Source: Pholiota molesta (taxonomy: Eukaryota; Basidiomycota; Agaricomycetes; Agaricales; Strophariaceae). From it: 43,897 bases of DNA. This document shows, one piece after another, positions 23,300 to 35,807 of this stretch. The position numbers and the translations under genes are program-made. The stretch's first letter is position 1, and each line of letters begins with the position of its first letter. The notes under the pieces were generated by a model. It did not search any database. It was not told where the DNA came from and saw only the letters and a list, made by a program, of their open reading frames with translations. The DNA lies in assembly GCA_014925825.1 (NCBI GenBank), contig JACGCK010000313.1, positions 1 to 43,897 on the forward strand, in the 5' to 3' direction.

Positions 23300-24820
23300 A
23301 CTCACAATCCACTGGGAGCTAAGTTCGTGCGCTTTCTATGATTTTGCGATAGAAAGTCGTGCGAAAACAATGGCTCTAAAATCCTGTTCGCCAATTAGCC
23401 ACCTTTTCAATGATTTCAAGGACACTACTCACCAGGCAAATGGTACTCGAAAATGACTTGCACGCACAACATAGATTTCCCGCAATATCAGTGATCTGCA
23501 AGGCCAAAAGTAATGTTAAACAACTTCGTGATCATTCAGATGTAAATCACTTACCACGGCTAACTGGATTTGTACGAAACGCGTAATGATGCGAAATTTC
23601 TAACAATGACACAATAAGCAAAAGAACTTGAATTAGATTAGAAAGACTCACTCATAATCTAATCATATTCGTGCACCCGCACAGTTTTCGAGACCATCTG
23701 AATTGCCAATAGTCAAAATTGGATTTCGACGCGAACACATAAGAATCAACTTACATAGAGATGGTAACATTGCTTAAAGCAATCTCGCGGGAAACCCGAA
23801 TATCTAATTTAAATACATGGAGCAAAACCACTTACATCGAGCCACGTTGCTCGCGGGAGATCCAAATATCTAATTTCAAAATAACCCGTCTAATCAGTGG
23901 TGCAAATTTGGATACATGGCGCAAAACCACTTACATCGAGACAGCACTATGCTCGCGGGAAATCCAAATATCTAAGTCCAAAATCAGCCATCGAATTAGT
24001 GCCGCAACAGAAATACAGACCTACATTGAGACAGTAACATTGCTCGCTGGAAGTCCGAATATCTAATTTCGAAATAGCCATCGAATCAATGCCGCAACGG
24101 TGATTCAGAATCAATCACTTACTATATCAATCTGTGAATAAGAATGCTAATAAGTAAAATTCCACATCAATGGCCACGGGAACCCGGAAAATCAATTCAA
24201 AATTAGGGAACAGACCTAAGCGCCAAGTGATCAGAATGTTTGCGGGACATCCAAAAATCGAATTTCGACTTGAAGTGTGGTCAAGTGACTATAACGAGCC
24301 AATATCAGTAAGTAAGATGGCGGGAAGTCGAAATAACCATACCATTGAATTAGCAAGGTGAGAGCACCATCCAGACATAGTAAGAGATATCTTATATGAA
24401 ATATAGAGCCATAGAAGCGAGGTGGATGTGGGTAATTAGAAGCTAACCTTCAAAACACATGGGCGTCGATGGGCGCCTAATTTAGTGATAACGATCAGAG
24501 CTAGAAATAACCTCATTCAGTGCGTGTTACTTGAAAGATAAGATACAGGATAGAGGACTCACATCCTCAATGATTAAGACATAGTGTAGAGGGGGCCGTG
24601 ATAGCAAATAGAAATGGCAAGTAGCATTAGGACGGGGTAGAACGGTACAGATTCCTTCGAAAACCTTCCCATCTTTATACTCCCAGAACGCCAAGCCGGA
24701 CCAATTCTTCCACGTCCCCATCACCATTTCTCCGATCACCAAATTCAGAATGCAGGGCAAATCCAAAGACATAATACTTAGACTCAGACTACTGTACTGA
24801 TGCCGACCCTGCCAACGCAC
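23300..24820 (-). pseudogene. Intron-dense gene remnant with repeated micro-exons, unit 4
   Basis: Copy of 6520-7964, offset by about 16780. The main exon frame here opens further upstream (24563-24820) because of one-base losses near 24746, 24796 and 24809. Micro-exons repeat near 23755-24062. The 320 bases before it (22982-23300) show nothing I can assign. Confidence 0.42.
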
Positions 24821-27075
24821 AGCTCAGGGATAAACCTTCCTCGTACTTCTGTATCTCTTCCCTACCCGCAATTTAACTCCTTGCTTTATTATGCCAGTAG
24901 AATTTTATCTACAGTTCCTCAAGTCAAATCCAACCTTCCTTCGACAATTATCTACTTCTTGTTCCAGATTATATGTTCCAGAATAGAGAATCTTTCCTTA
25001 TACATAATATCATTCAGACGTAACAACTGTGTGCGGTTTCACGGACATGACAAAAAACCAAGTCCACAACGGATTCCAGATCGTCGCCTCCATCCCCGAA
25101 TCACCGCCATGAATCCAAAAATCTGCTTCTTTCTGTTTACATCATTGGAAGCATTGCTAATATACTACCCGTTACAGAACGTAATAAGTTTATCCTAGTA
25201 AACGAGTGCCTTGAGCTACTACTTGCCCGGTAAACTATTGCTTGGCTGGAATTAACAGAGGCCATCACAGGAATTTTCAGCAGGGTTGAAGCGTTGCGAG
25301 CGGGAATCTCCTTAAATTTAAGGCTATGCGAGGTAATGCAGACACATTGCGACTCGAGCGGCAATTGCATCACTGCCGAAAAGCAAATAAGATACGAATC
25401 TGTGTGGATCTCATGTTCCAGAGAGAAGATACAGATGTAAATAGGTACCAGTTATATTAAAGTACGTGCGAGTTGAAGCGTTGCCAGCGGCTTGACATGA
25501 CATCATTTGTGTCCCATTCACATGCTCCGTCGTTGCTTCAAGTAGAAATATCATTCTCCTTGAATATGTTGCTATTGTCCTCTGTGCCAATGCTCAGTAG
25601 GGAAAGTATACTTCTCAGAAGGAGATTGAGAAAGACTTTACATTCCAGCACAATCCGTCAATTATTCTGATTCTGACTGAATAATCTCCATGCTGAAATC
25701 CCACTCAAAAGCGAAAGACAGTTGCTTTCTACCAGCATACACAATCAAATCTACTAATCACACAGCGTAGCAATGTTCTGGGACGCAAAAACTACTGTTT
25801 GTGCTGTGCTACATAACAGAAATAGACTTGCCGTGTGTTCTACCATTTTTCTGTAATTGAAACCTCCAGAGAGGCCTGAGAGTTTGAATATATACATCCA
25901 TATGGGCTGAGCGGAGGGAATCTTTTTGAGAAGCCATTGGTTGCTTGTTGCCGCGAGCAAACGAGACTAAATGCTGCGCGTACTGTGCCACTGATTTAGG
26001 CGCCGGCGCTGAATGGCCGCAGCTTTCAAATTGTGCCGCATTTGCATTACACACCAAAAGCGGTAGCGCTCATAGCTGGATGTACCCAATACGTTATGAA
26101 TCTGGGTTTTCGTTCCAGTAACAGAGACGGGCATTCAGATAGTATTCATCAGTTCTATAACACTGCGCTCCTCCTCTCCCAACTCGCTATTTGAAACGCG
26201 AAAAGAGTATCTATTTCAAATCAGGGTTGTACATTACATACGTGTTCCACAGTACTAATATTTCTCTCTCTGTGCGGGCAACACGATGCGGCGGGATGTA
26301 CAAAACGACGGCGACATCAAGATTCGATCAATTGAATCTTAGAGCTTGTCCTCTCTTGCGAATTCAATTGGACGCCTCAAAAATAAGGAAATACGTAGCC
26401 CCAATAAGCCTCTATTGGACACGAGAAATTTGGAGCGGCCAGACGGGCGCAGCCAAGGATAGCCGTACCGAACATGACCCTCTCCTCCCACCCCATTTCG
26501 CGTTTCCAGTCCATTGCGCATCGCACGGGGACCTGAAAAAAACGGCGTAGAACCCCGTTATTAGTGCCATCAAGGGTTCTCTCGGCTGCGTTGCCAGCGA
26601 AGATGGCGCGCTAGAACTTTCCGCTTGCAAGAAGATGCATTTGCTGAATGCTTGGGTTCGGCGCATTGCACGGATTAAGCACTCTGGTGCCATTTCCCTC
26701 TGGTTTAACGACATAGGGATATAGCCTAACGGGTCAGGGGTCACTGGGTATGTAGGTAGCGATGATAATTGACCGCTGCACAGATGAGGTTTACAATTTG
26801 GAAAATGTGAAAACATGAACTTTAAGCTGAAGAATGAATAAAACACAATGAAAAGCTCGCTTTTCTATATTCTAGTCATAATAAAAATGGGCTATGAGTA
26901 GTCCTATTGATCACTGGTATGGTCTACTGTTTGTCTACAAGACACAGGCAAGGGTGAGCAACGGACACGGACGAGGAAACAGAGGAGGAGACGATGATCG
27001 CAATTCGCTTAGCGTACGCGGGCCCTGGACGAGATATCCCGTTTTCATTCTATGTACGTACACGTCTACCGAAGC
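24821..27075. other. Spacer of unit 4, no gene supported
   Basis: Copy of the unit spacer. No gene supported. Contains one-base losses up to about 26120; from there to its end it looks clean. Confidence 0.4.
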
Positions 27076-27077
27076 GG

Positions 27078-27085
27078 TATATAAG
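27078..27085 (+). promoter_or_regulatory. TATA box with downstream pyrimidine tract, unit 4
   Basis: TATATAAG followed by the CT-rich tract to about 27172, upstream of the fourth GC-rich locus. Confidence 0.6.
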
Positions 27086-27104
27086 ACTACGAATGTTCCT
27101 CTCA

Positions 27105-29510
27105 TTCCCTCACCCCGCTCTCCTCTTCTCTCCTCTCCTGGTCTTCTCTTCTCTTCTCTCACTCTCCCTCGCCGAGTTCGGCACTGCCCTCCTCTGCGCA
27201 TCCACTCGTCGATGGCGATCTAGTTCGCCTGTCCTACAAGTGAGCTGTTAGTCATTATTCAGGATGAACCTGATCGCTAACGCGTCGCACCTTATATCGG
27301 CTAGCCACCTGCGCACGCCGTCTCATTCCATGCCGCGCACAGATAGCGGACAGCGTCGGGCAACAGAAACCTATAAGATAAGGTGAGCGCGTGTGCCCGC
27401 CATACGCACCGGTGACCCTACTAATGGAATCCTCCTTCTACAGATAGCCCGTCGAGCGTCGACGCTCATCTGGAACGCGTAGTAAGTAGGCTGCTGCTAA
27501 TCCGCGCAGCCGTGATATTGCTTACCGCCGCCCATAGCGCTTGATAGCGTTTCCGTCCTCGTCGATTATGCGCGATACGCTGGCGCCATGCCCTTGCACG
27601 ACTGCGTCAGCGAGCCTCGGTGCTGGATAAATCCAGGTAAGTAACGGCCATTAATAGTCTGATATTCGTGCTCGCCCATACCCAGAGGCCGCTAGTACGC
27701 CAACTCGCATGCATCCCATTCGCTCCATGAGCTGGTAAGCTCGGTCGTTGTCGTCGCCTCGGCGCTATGGGCTGGTAATCTCGCTCGTTGTCGTTGCCGT
27801 CGTTGGTAAGTACAGGTAGGCCGTGTTTGCGCGCTGGCTATCGAATCGTCCGCATCGTCGTTTGATCCCGCGAAACCTCTGCATGTGCCGCAAGAAGGCG
27901 GCGGCGCGCGTTGACTTTAATGACAGTGAGTTAACTCCTGCAGGCTCGAATTGGCGCGGCACTTACTGATGGCCTCGGGCTGGGCCGCGCCCATAGCGCC
28001 CGATAGCCTTTCCGTCCTCGTCGATTATGCGCGATACGCCGGCGCCGTGCCCTTGCGTGACTGCGTCAGCCAGCCTCGGCGTTGGGACCGTGCTCTCCCA
28101 CATCTAGAGGCAGCTAGTCGCGTGCATCCCAGTGGCTCCATGCGCCGGTAATTTCGCTCGTTGTCGTCGCCGTCGTGCTCGTGGTAAGTGGAACAGGTAG
28201 GCCGGGTTTGCGCGCTGGATATCGACTCGTCCGCATCGTTGTTCGATCCCGTAGGCCGTCTTCATGTGGCGGCGCACGCTGACTTGAAGGGCAGTAAGTG
28301 AACTCCTGCACGCTCAAATTGGCGCGGCACGCCCTCGCAGATCGCGCTTCCTGTCGTCCTTGGCCGGTTGCCCATCTCGTCTCCGTAAGTGATCGTCGCG
28401 TTGCTGGTGGGTTGCGCTCGTCCGTAACTCCTGCTAGAGATCCCGTGGCTCGGCGCTCGACGCAATCGATTTGAAGCTATATCATCGTGAGTGATGTGTA
28501 TACAGCGATGCAGTTGGCGGTGCACTTACTGACGTTTTCCCGAAGCCGTCGTCCCCGCACACGAGCCGCTGTCGTCCAAACTAAATCGTGCGTCGTCCGC
28601 CCCGCATCCAGCGTCGGCATCTCGTGTTCAAAGGTACGAGACGTGTCGTTGTCGTCCGTCCAACCCACGCCGTGAGTCGCCCGTCCCGTATCTCAGCGTT
28701 GTCGTCTCGTTGTTGGTTCTGCACTGGTGCCCGTGTAGCCCGCTTGCCGTTCTCTGTAGCCGTAGTAGTGTCGTTGAGCTATCTTCGGTAAGCCGTACGC
28801 TGAGAGGGGAGATAAGATGTGGCCCACACATCTAGTAGCTCCACGCTGTCCGGATTTTGGTTGTTGACCATGAGGTCGGCCCATCCGTACGACGTGACTG
28901 GCTGGCGCTCGCCCGATGGACGCGAGGAGACGAATGCGCCGGGGTTGATGGCATGGTCTGCCGCCCAAAGGTATCCGCGGTTCCGCGGACGCGTTGACGG
29001 CGTGTTTCCTCGCTGGGTGTGCGCTGGCGTGTCCTGGGTGACCGATGGTTGCGTCCTTGGGAGGCTGGTGTGCAGAGTTGAGCTGGGTGTTGATGTCGAC
29101 GCCGTGTTGGCGCGCTGTGACGAGCACGTTGGTGAGTTTTTGAGTTCGCAGCTTACGCGGCCGGCTTACCCGTACCCTACTGTGCGTGCAGGACAGCGTC
29201 CGCAGCCGTCGTCGTTGCTATCCAGAGAGTGTCGGTGAGGAGTTCGACGTACGTGATAAGATAAGGCAGGATCGCGAGATGGCGCCGGGTGTCATATCGA
29301 TGGTCGGTCCGTGCGCATCGTCGGCCGTAGTACACGCTCCGTAGGTCGTAGCTATGATTCGGGGATGCGAGTGTACGTGGAGGGACGGCGTCGCGGGATG
29401 GCGGAGAGGACGGAGAGCAGGATGAGAGCGGAGGCGGACAGCGGAATGGCAGGCCGGAGCGGAGCGGACGAGGCGACTGCGGATGGCGGAAAGGTTGGGG
29501 AGGGGGCCGT
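27105..29510 (+). other. GC-rich multi-intron locus without a long ORF, unit 4
   Basis: Fourth copy, somewhat diverged. It lost 6 bases in a cgtcgt run near 27802 and about 15 bases near 28918, and it carries scattered substitutions. One substitution changes a candidate acceptor (cccgcag to cccgaag near 28541) and another changes ctacag to ctagag near 28437. If the locus is spliced, this copy would have to use other sites, so it may be decaying. Confidence 0.42.
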
Positions 29511-29519
29511 CGTAGAAAG

Positions 29520-29630
29520 TCAACGGTCGATATGTGACATCTTCATTCTGGGTGGGCCAGTATAATTAGGGAGGGGGCCGTCGAAGAAAGTTTGCTGATC
29601 TTGCTCAGCGATTGATATGTTGTATGCCAT
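29520..29630 (-). pseudogene. 5' fragment of the PD-(D/E)XK-like gene, unit 4
   Basis: Same 36-codon fragment, ATG at 29630, diverged from units 1-3 by several bases. Its leader (29631-29760) matches the leader of the complete gene at 41.8 kb, including an in-frame ATG (MAEFTR) 19-20 codons upstream. It is divergently arranged with the complete karyopherin gene. Confidence 0.7.
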
Positions 29631-29887
29631 CAACTCGTGTTCCCTCCAGCTACGCTTGGCCAGCCGAGTGAACTCTGCCATATCTGTGTGCTTGGCCAAT
29701 AGTCGGGGTGGCAAAACCAAGCAAAAGAAGACAACAGAAAATCTCGGAACTTGAGAAACTCAGAAAGGGGCAAGCTTGAGCTTGAGCGCTGGGCTCGACG
29801 TCGGAGTATGCACGTGAGATTGTGAGTATGATGGCGACGGTGACCAGCTCTTTGCTTTCAACCACTTCCTCTCATCCTCGCGGCCCC

Positions 29888-32800
29888 ATGTCGCAGTATG
29901 CCCATATCTTTCCAACGCTCTCAGACTTTGACGTCCAACGTGTAGCACAAGTCAGTCAGCTCCCGCAAGCCCCATCGTTCACCATCTCACCCACGCCAGT
30001 TGATCGAACAGGCTTATGCGCCACCGACGCCCGCGACGACACCCGACGACCTTCGCCGGCTTCAGCAGGAGCTGTTCGAGATCCAGAAGAGGCCAGAGGC
30101 ATGGGGGCTAGTAGTGCCGTTGATGTCGCACACGGACCCGAACGTGCAGTTCTTTGGCGCGCACACCGCGCAGGTCAAGATCGCCCGCGACTGGTGTGTT
30201 CAGTATCGAACCGACGAAGGAATGTGCTGATATCTTTCAAGGGACATGTTTCCCCAACATCTTGCGGAAGCACTTCCCAACGCCATTCTCTCGTTGACGC
30301 AGAACGCGATTTCCGTGAGATGCCCCAAGTTCGTCCTGCGCAAGCTATTTGTCGCGGTAAGCGCCTGTGTGCCATAATCTCCAAACAACCGACCGCTGAC
30401 CCTGCTCTACAGCTCGCTTCTCTTGCTCTTAAACTTGTGCCGGGACATCCTTCACGATGGCGAGATTGGATTTTTACGTGTGTTAAAGATTTGGTGGGCT
30501 CGCCCGGACATATGCTGGATTTTCTGTCGATTGCCGCGGAAGAAGTGACCAGCGCAGATCTCGTGGGGCCGAGTAAGTACGTCGTTGCAGGTTTTCTGCC
30601 ATTTTTGTCCTTCTTGACGTATATAGGTCTCAGATGCTGCAAACGATGAACGAGTCGACGTCTCTGGTGGTGGACGCTATCAACAACACGATTACACGCC
30701 CATTCGATTCCATCCCCGCGAGTCAATACACATCAGCCCTCCGCTGTCTGCAGGCATGGATGTCCTATCTCAAAGCAAAGTAGGTGGTTCTAGCCTCCTT
30801 ATCTTTCGAGCTAATTTCAAAATTCTGCCAGTGAACTGACGGGATTCCTGCCTTCCCTCATCACCCTCCTGGATCCCAATACGCCGGACGAGTCTATCTT
30901 CATCGCCGCCTCGGACGCCCTGCAAGAACTGACCACGAACTCAGCGCTCGCCGACGGGTCAGGCAGCAAGACGCTCACGGAGCCGCTGCTGGTGTGGCTG
31001 GACACGACGGGCAGCCGCATCGTCGAGGCGACGCTGGCCACAGGCGAGGTGTCTGCGACGGCGCACTCGCTGTGCAAGCTGCTCGGCGCGCTGGGCGACC
31101 ACTCGACCGCGTACCTCGCGGCGCACATCGCGTCCGGCGCGCCTGTGCCCACCGCCCCGGGCGCGCCGGCGACGACGCGCGGGCGCCTCGTGCAGCGCTT
31201 CCTGCAGCTGCTGCTCGTGTACACGGGGCTGCCGGGGTACTACGGCGTGGACGAGGACGAGAGCGAGATGACGTTGGGCTTCTGGTATCTGTTTCAGGAG
31301 GCGCTGTGGAGCACGGACTTTTTCGTTGAGGGGGAGGGCGAGGAGGCGGCGCCGGCGGTGCCGGAGACCGGGGAGGGGGGCGAGTCGCAGCAGGTAGTGA
31401 TGGCGAAGGCGGTGTTCCGAGAGTTGGTGCAGATTTTGAGGCGCAAGGTGGCGTTTCCGCCGCCGAATAGCGGATGGTCTCGAGGTGCGTGTTGTTTTTT
31501 GCATCTGTATGAATCATATCGTTGATGTGGTCATTTAGATCAAATCGACAAGTTCCAAGTGTTCGTTGTTTGCTGCAATGGTCAATGCTGAATTCTGATT
31601 CCACTCATAACTGCAGATATCGAAGAGACGTGGGCGATACTTTGATTAACGCGTATGTGAGATCTTTCCGTTGATATATGCTGTATTGACGCGCGATATC
31701 CTAGTTATTATGTCCTTCGGAACGACATGCTTGCATATTTTGTCAACGACATCATCGAACGTCTCGCAACGCGGCAAGAGAGTGATGGATGGCAGGTACG
31801 CGTCAACGATACCATTTCGATCCATGTTCGAAAACTTATGTAAATTTTGTTTTGTAGGAGATAGAAGCGACACTGCATTGTATCATGTCAATCCAGGAAG
31901 CCATCGATATGGAGACGATCCCTGAGATGAAGCGCATTTTCAGTCCTGAAGTCCTAGGCAGACTGCCTTCTGCTGGGCGCTCGCGAGTACGGCGGACCGC
32001 ATTGGGCGTCATCGGTGCGTTTTCTTTACCTCATGTCTGACTATCCTACTTCATAATCCTATATTTCCTCGCAGGTACATATTCATCTTGGTTCGCGACC
32101 CAGGCGCATGCGGACGCGACGAACCCGGCTGAGCCGAATCTCCTGCTGACCGTGCTCACGTACGTGGTGTCGGCGCTTCCGGACCCGTCGCTGAGCCTGT
32201 CCGCGGCGACCGCGCTGCGCAACCTCTGCGAGGCGAACCGGCAGGCGCTCGCGGTGCATATCGGCGCGTTCGGGGAGCTGCATGCGGGGCTGAATAATAT
32301 TCCTGTGAGTCGTCGTTGGCGCATATATTTTTTAGTAAACTGATTGATGTGATTGGGGTAGGATTCGGAGAAGAGTAAGGTGCTGCAGTCTATTGCTAGT
32401 GTTATTCAGGCTATGCCGCCGAGTGAAGAGATCCCTGCTATCGAGGTGAGGAAATTTTTAAGACTGGTGAATTACCTTCATCTTGACGATCCTATCAGGC
32501 AATTATAAATCCCATCGTGCAAAAACTCTATGAATGCCTACAGACAGCTAACGAGGTATGTCCTACGCAAACTGAAATGTACTTCTACTATACTCATCAC
32601 TCATTCCTTTTGTAGCTTCCGGACGAAGCCCGAACATTGACAATCCTTCATCTCGAAACCCTCGCGGGCGTTGCGAAGGGTTTGACGCGGAGCGCCGAAG
32701 GCCTGGGTGCACTAGAAGACGACTCCGACGCGGGCTCGAATGAACTGCAGGTTGTCAAACTCGCGCGGCAGGATCCCAGAGCAGTGGCATTGCGCGAAAA

Positions 32801-34104
32801 TATATTTGCGGCTATTCGCGGTGTGATGGAGCGGTGGTCTGTCGATGCCGCCGTCAGCAGTGTGCGTGTTCCCCATTCAAACTCATTGCTTATACAACCC
32901 TGATTCCCTTCCTCGATCCAGGCCCTCAGCGACCTCTTCAAGTCGATCACCTGCCTCCCGTCCGACAACACGTTGATCTCGCTGCCCGCGGGCCCGCTGC
33001 TCGAGCTCGTGTGCCACGCGGCACAGCGCCAGCTCACGGCGGCATGGCTCTCGCTCGCGGCCATCCTCATCGCGCAGCTGAACCCGCCGGTCTTCTCGCT
33101 GAACATGAAGAGCGGGCCGACGCCGGAGGCGGAGGCTGTGGTCAGGACGATGCTGCCGGTGCTGATACAGTGTGGGTTGGGGATGTTGAGCTTGGAGGGT
33201 GCTATGGAGGGGGTAAGGCTTATTCGTACCCAAGGATATGTGGTTTTATGGTGCTGACCTTGTCTTTCTCTCTGAAGAACCCGGATATTGTGCAAGAATT
33301 TTTCGCCTGCATGGATCGGGTAAGACACGCCCTGGACATGGCTTTGTCTTTTGCCTATCTAACCGCGCCTATTCCGTGTCTGTTTGCATTTAGACGGCCC
33401 AAGATTTTACGAGTTCTTTCTATGCGCTACCGCCTGGACTTTTGGATGCTCTGTTGCAATGTGCAGTTCGCGCGTTGTCCCTGCAAGAACGATATTCCCT
33501 GGTGGCGGCATCTAATTTCGTCGTACGTCTTCGTTTGCCGTGCTCGTTTATGTCCGTCTGAAGAACTTTTTGTTCGTCTAGTCAACCTTGATCCATCGCA
33601 CATCCGTTCGAGACGACCTTGCCCCCACAAAAACGCGCTCCTCGCAAACCACGGGCGGGCGCTGATGCGCGCTGTTCTGCAGGGTTTCGCGGGCGTTGCG
33701 CCGCGGAGCGCGGTGCCCAACCTCATCGAGATTCTCGGGACGCTGCTCAGCCGGGCGACGGAACCCGGGCCAGCGGGGAATGCGACGCAATGGATGAAGG
33801 ATATTCTCATGGCGGTGAGTGTGTTGAGCGTGTCTGTGCCGTTTGGGGATGCATGCTTACTATTTCTTGTTGCGTGTTTTGCAGGACGACTTCATCGCGA
33901 GCAAGGCCAGCGTAGATGCGAAAGCAAAGTTTGTCAAGGCCGTTGCGGGGTCAGTTGTTAAAATCCAAATCTCCTTCCTTTACTGATGATGTTATGGCTA
34001 GGTCGCGTACACTCAAAAGGACGCGCGAGGCCGCGCAGCAGTTCACCCTCGTCGCCAGAGGGTTAGAAGGATCTAGCTTCGGATATTCCACATTGTCTAT
34101 GTAA
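29888..34104 (+). CDS. Importin-13/Kap122-type karyopherin, complete copy
   Basis: Nuclear transport receptor of the importin-beta superfamily; the family carries cargo between cytoplasm and nucleus under RanGTP control. I infer 20 exons: 29888-29950, 30000-30193, 30242-30356, 30413-30576, 30627-30779, 30832-31484, 31539-31560, 31617-31652, 31705-31795, 31858-32014, 32075-32304, 32362-32445, 32499-32555, 32616-32861, 32922-33212, 33278-33319, 33394-33522, 33582-33814, 33885-33949 and 34002-34104. The N-terminal domain shows PEAWGLVVPL and FFGAHTAQVKI (residues about 55-82); the C-terminus ends QQFTLVARGLEGSSFGYS as in fungal relatives. The exons sum to 3128 nt, one short of 1043 codons. The missing base is in the A-run at 33637-33641, where frames read DDLAPTK then ALLANHGRALM, so a lost A or a consensus error is likely. 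In-frame ATGs at 29828 and 29831 are alternative starts. Confidence 0.9.
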
Positions 34105-34332
34105 CATAATTACGCCATGGAGAACCAATTGTAGGCGACCTTTCACATTTCCCTCAACGCGGCGGGATGCTCAAATAGATGCGAAGCTATAAACCACTCT
34201 GTACTCGGGCACATGTGGCGCTATTCAAAAATGAAACATAAAGATCCAAAGCACGTGATTATTTCAGTGTTCTTTGAGACCAGACGGCGCCAAGACGGCG
34301 CGCAATATTGAAACACTACCACCACGACTACT

Positions 34333-34768
34333 ATGGACTATGGTGACAACTTCGCTAGCCCCAACATTCAAGTGAATGGGTTCGTTTTCTGCAAAAACCA
34401 CGGTGATGAGTGGTGCGACAGATGCTGTTACGATCACCGCATGACCAACAATATTCGAATTGAAGACGACTTGCCGGATCTCAATAACATGGAGTTTGAC
34501 GTCGATGTACGTTCGCACTCCTAGTGGGTTATCTGCGAGATGTCAATCTTACTTCACGTCGAAGGATCGCGACTCATTCAATGTTTACGCGTGTGGCGCG
34601 GTCCACGATAGACGCGACAAGTCCTACCAGTACCAGTGCAGGAAGCACGACAAAATCGATTGCAAGACGTGCTTCGATTGGGCTGGCTTTATCAAGCAGC
34701 AGGGTAAGGAGGCGGCGGACCAGAATAAGTGGTTGAATAAGAAGGGAAAATATATCGAGACTTATTAG
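34333..34768 (+). CDS. Small double CxxHx4CxxC protein, copy A
   Basis: Two exons, 34333-34506 and 34565-34768, joined by a 58-nt GT-AG intron, encode 125 residues. Two matching metal-ligand-like modules are visible: C20-x2-H23-x4-C28-x2-C31 (FCKNHGDEWCDRC) and C83-x2-H86-x4-C91-x2-C94 (QCRKHDKIDCKTC), each followed by an aromatic-Asp pair or similar. The C-terminus is Lys-rich. There is no signal peptide or membrane segment. Small Cys/His proteins of this type, loosely like half of a MYND finger, are annotated as hypothetical in Agaricomycetes. Zinc binding is inferred and the function is unknown. The next gene downstream is a paralogue. Confidence 0.8.
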
Positions 34769-35807
34769 GTCGATTGAATGTCGGCGTTCAGTGTTTGTGA
34801 AAAGGCACTTAGCATGACCGTGGAACAACTACCTCACACGACTTTTCTGAATAAAGGCCAATAAAAGGCGATAAAGGCCAGAATGATGCGGCCACCGCGC
34901 TGTGCGACTGAAGAAAGCTCCGTTGTCACAGATCTGGAAAAGGAATGAGGGGAAAGCCGCGAAGTTAACAACGGTCAACTTAGTTCAAGGCTTCGCATGT
35001 TCCAGAAGATCAGGATAACCTAATTCAAGTTGACCGCGGTGAGACGACGCTGGGGTGATATTTAACTTGGAATTTCCGCATAGTACACGGTTTATATACC
35101 TAGGATGCTACGCAATTTTTGAACAAAGTTTAAATTCTAACCCATGGAACATCGTCGAAAACTGTGTGTTCCGCGCGATGTTCCATGTGCTACAGAATAA
35201 AATAGAAAGAGGTAGAACGAGGTTTTGAACAGGCTAAAGGATTCGGGGACGTTGGAATGAAGGATTGGAAATTGTATTTACTTATTGAGGAAATTCCGCG
35301 AGCGCTTGATGTGTCGGCGGAGACCTATTAATAGATCACATTCACTTGAGGAAAACTTCGAGATTCATCTATCGGGTATTGCGCAATTTGTGCGCAATTG
35401 TCGTATCGTGTGCGTCCCGTTTTTCCGACCCGTATCATTCTTCCGGCCGAGCCTTGAAAGTGGCAGCTCAGAAGAACTGTTGCCTGTGAGACCAATGTGA
35501 GTCCCACTTGCCGCAGAACTTGAAGTATTGGTTTGGATTACACAGAGCTTGTGTGTATGTACTAGAAGACGACTCGGACGCGGGTTCGAAATTCCGAATG
35601 AATTGCCAATGCCAGTGCTACGAACAAATACGAGAATTCTTGCCGAATTCAATTGCATCATACCGTGCGTAATTTTAATTTTAATCAGGTACAAAAAATC
35701 ACAACACGTGATCACCTCATTAACCATTTAAAGCAAATTACCGAGGCGGCGAGTGTTCAAAAACTACCACCACTCTCAATTCACTCTGCCACAAACACTC
35801 GATTACT
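34769..35807. other. Intergenic region with hairpin and a stray karyopherin exon fragment
   Basis: No gene seen. It holds a perfect 12-bp inverted repeat (35143-35154 with 35176-35187, 21-nt loop), a weaker one near 34975 and 35020 (ggtcaactt / aagttgacc), and a 30-base match (28 identical) at 35561-35590 to karyopherin exon 14 at 32711-32740. Confidence 0.6.
35143..35187. repeat. Perfect 12-bp inverted repeat
   Basis: catggaacatcg at 35143-35154 is exactly reverse-complementary to 35176-35187. A stem-loop 375 bases downstream of copy A, with no T-run. It may be a fold-back, a protein-binding palindrome or chance. Confidence 0.5.

Larger units (their letters stand above)
22982..31484. repeat. 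Tandem array unit 4 (junction with the complete gene)
   Basis: Last unit. From 22982 to about 29680 it matches units 2-3 closely. From about 29690 (upstream of the karyopherin start) to 31484 it diverges from the other three by substitutions, a different 5' leader and 66 extra coding bases. Just after the donor site at 31484 it leaves the repeat and continues into the unique 3' exons, so it contains the likely source copy of the duplicated segment. Confidence 0.92.

Noticed and set aside
32834..33961. 375-codon plus-strand ORF across the karyopherin 3' region
   Set aside because: It runs through introns and mixes frames; the spliced karyopherin exons explain the conserved peptide sequence better.
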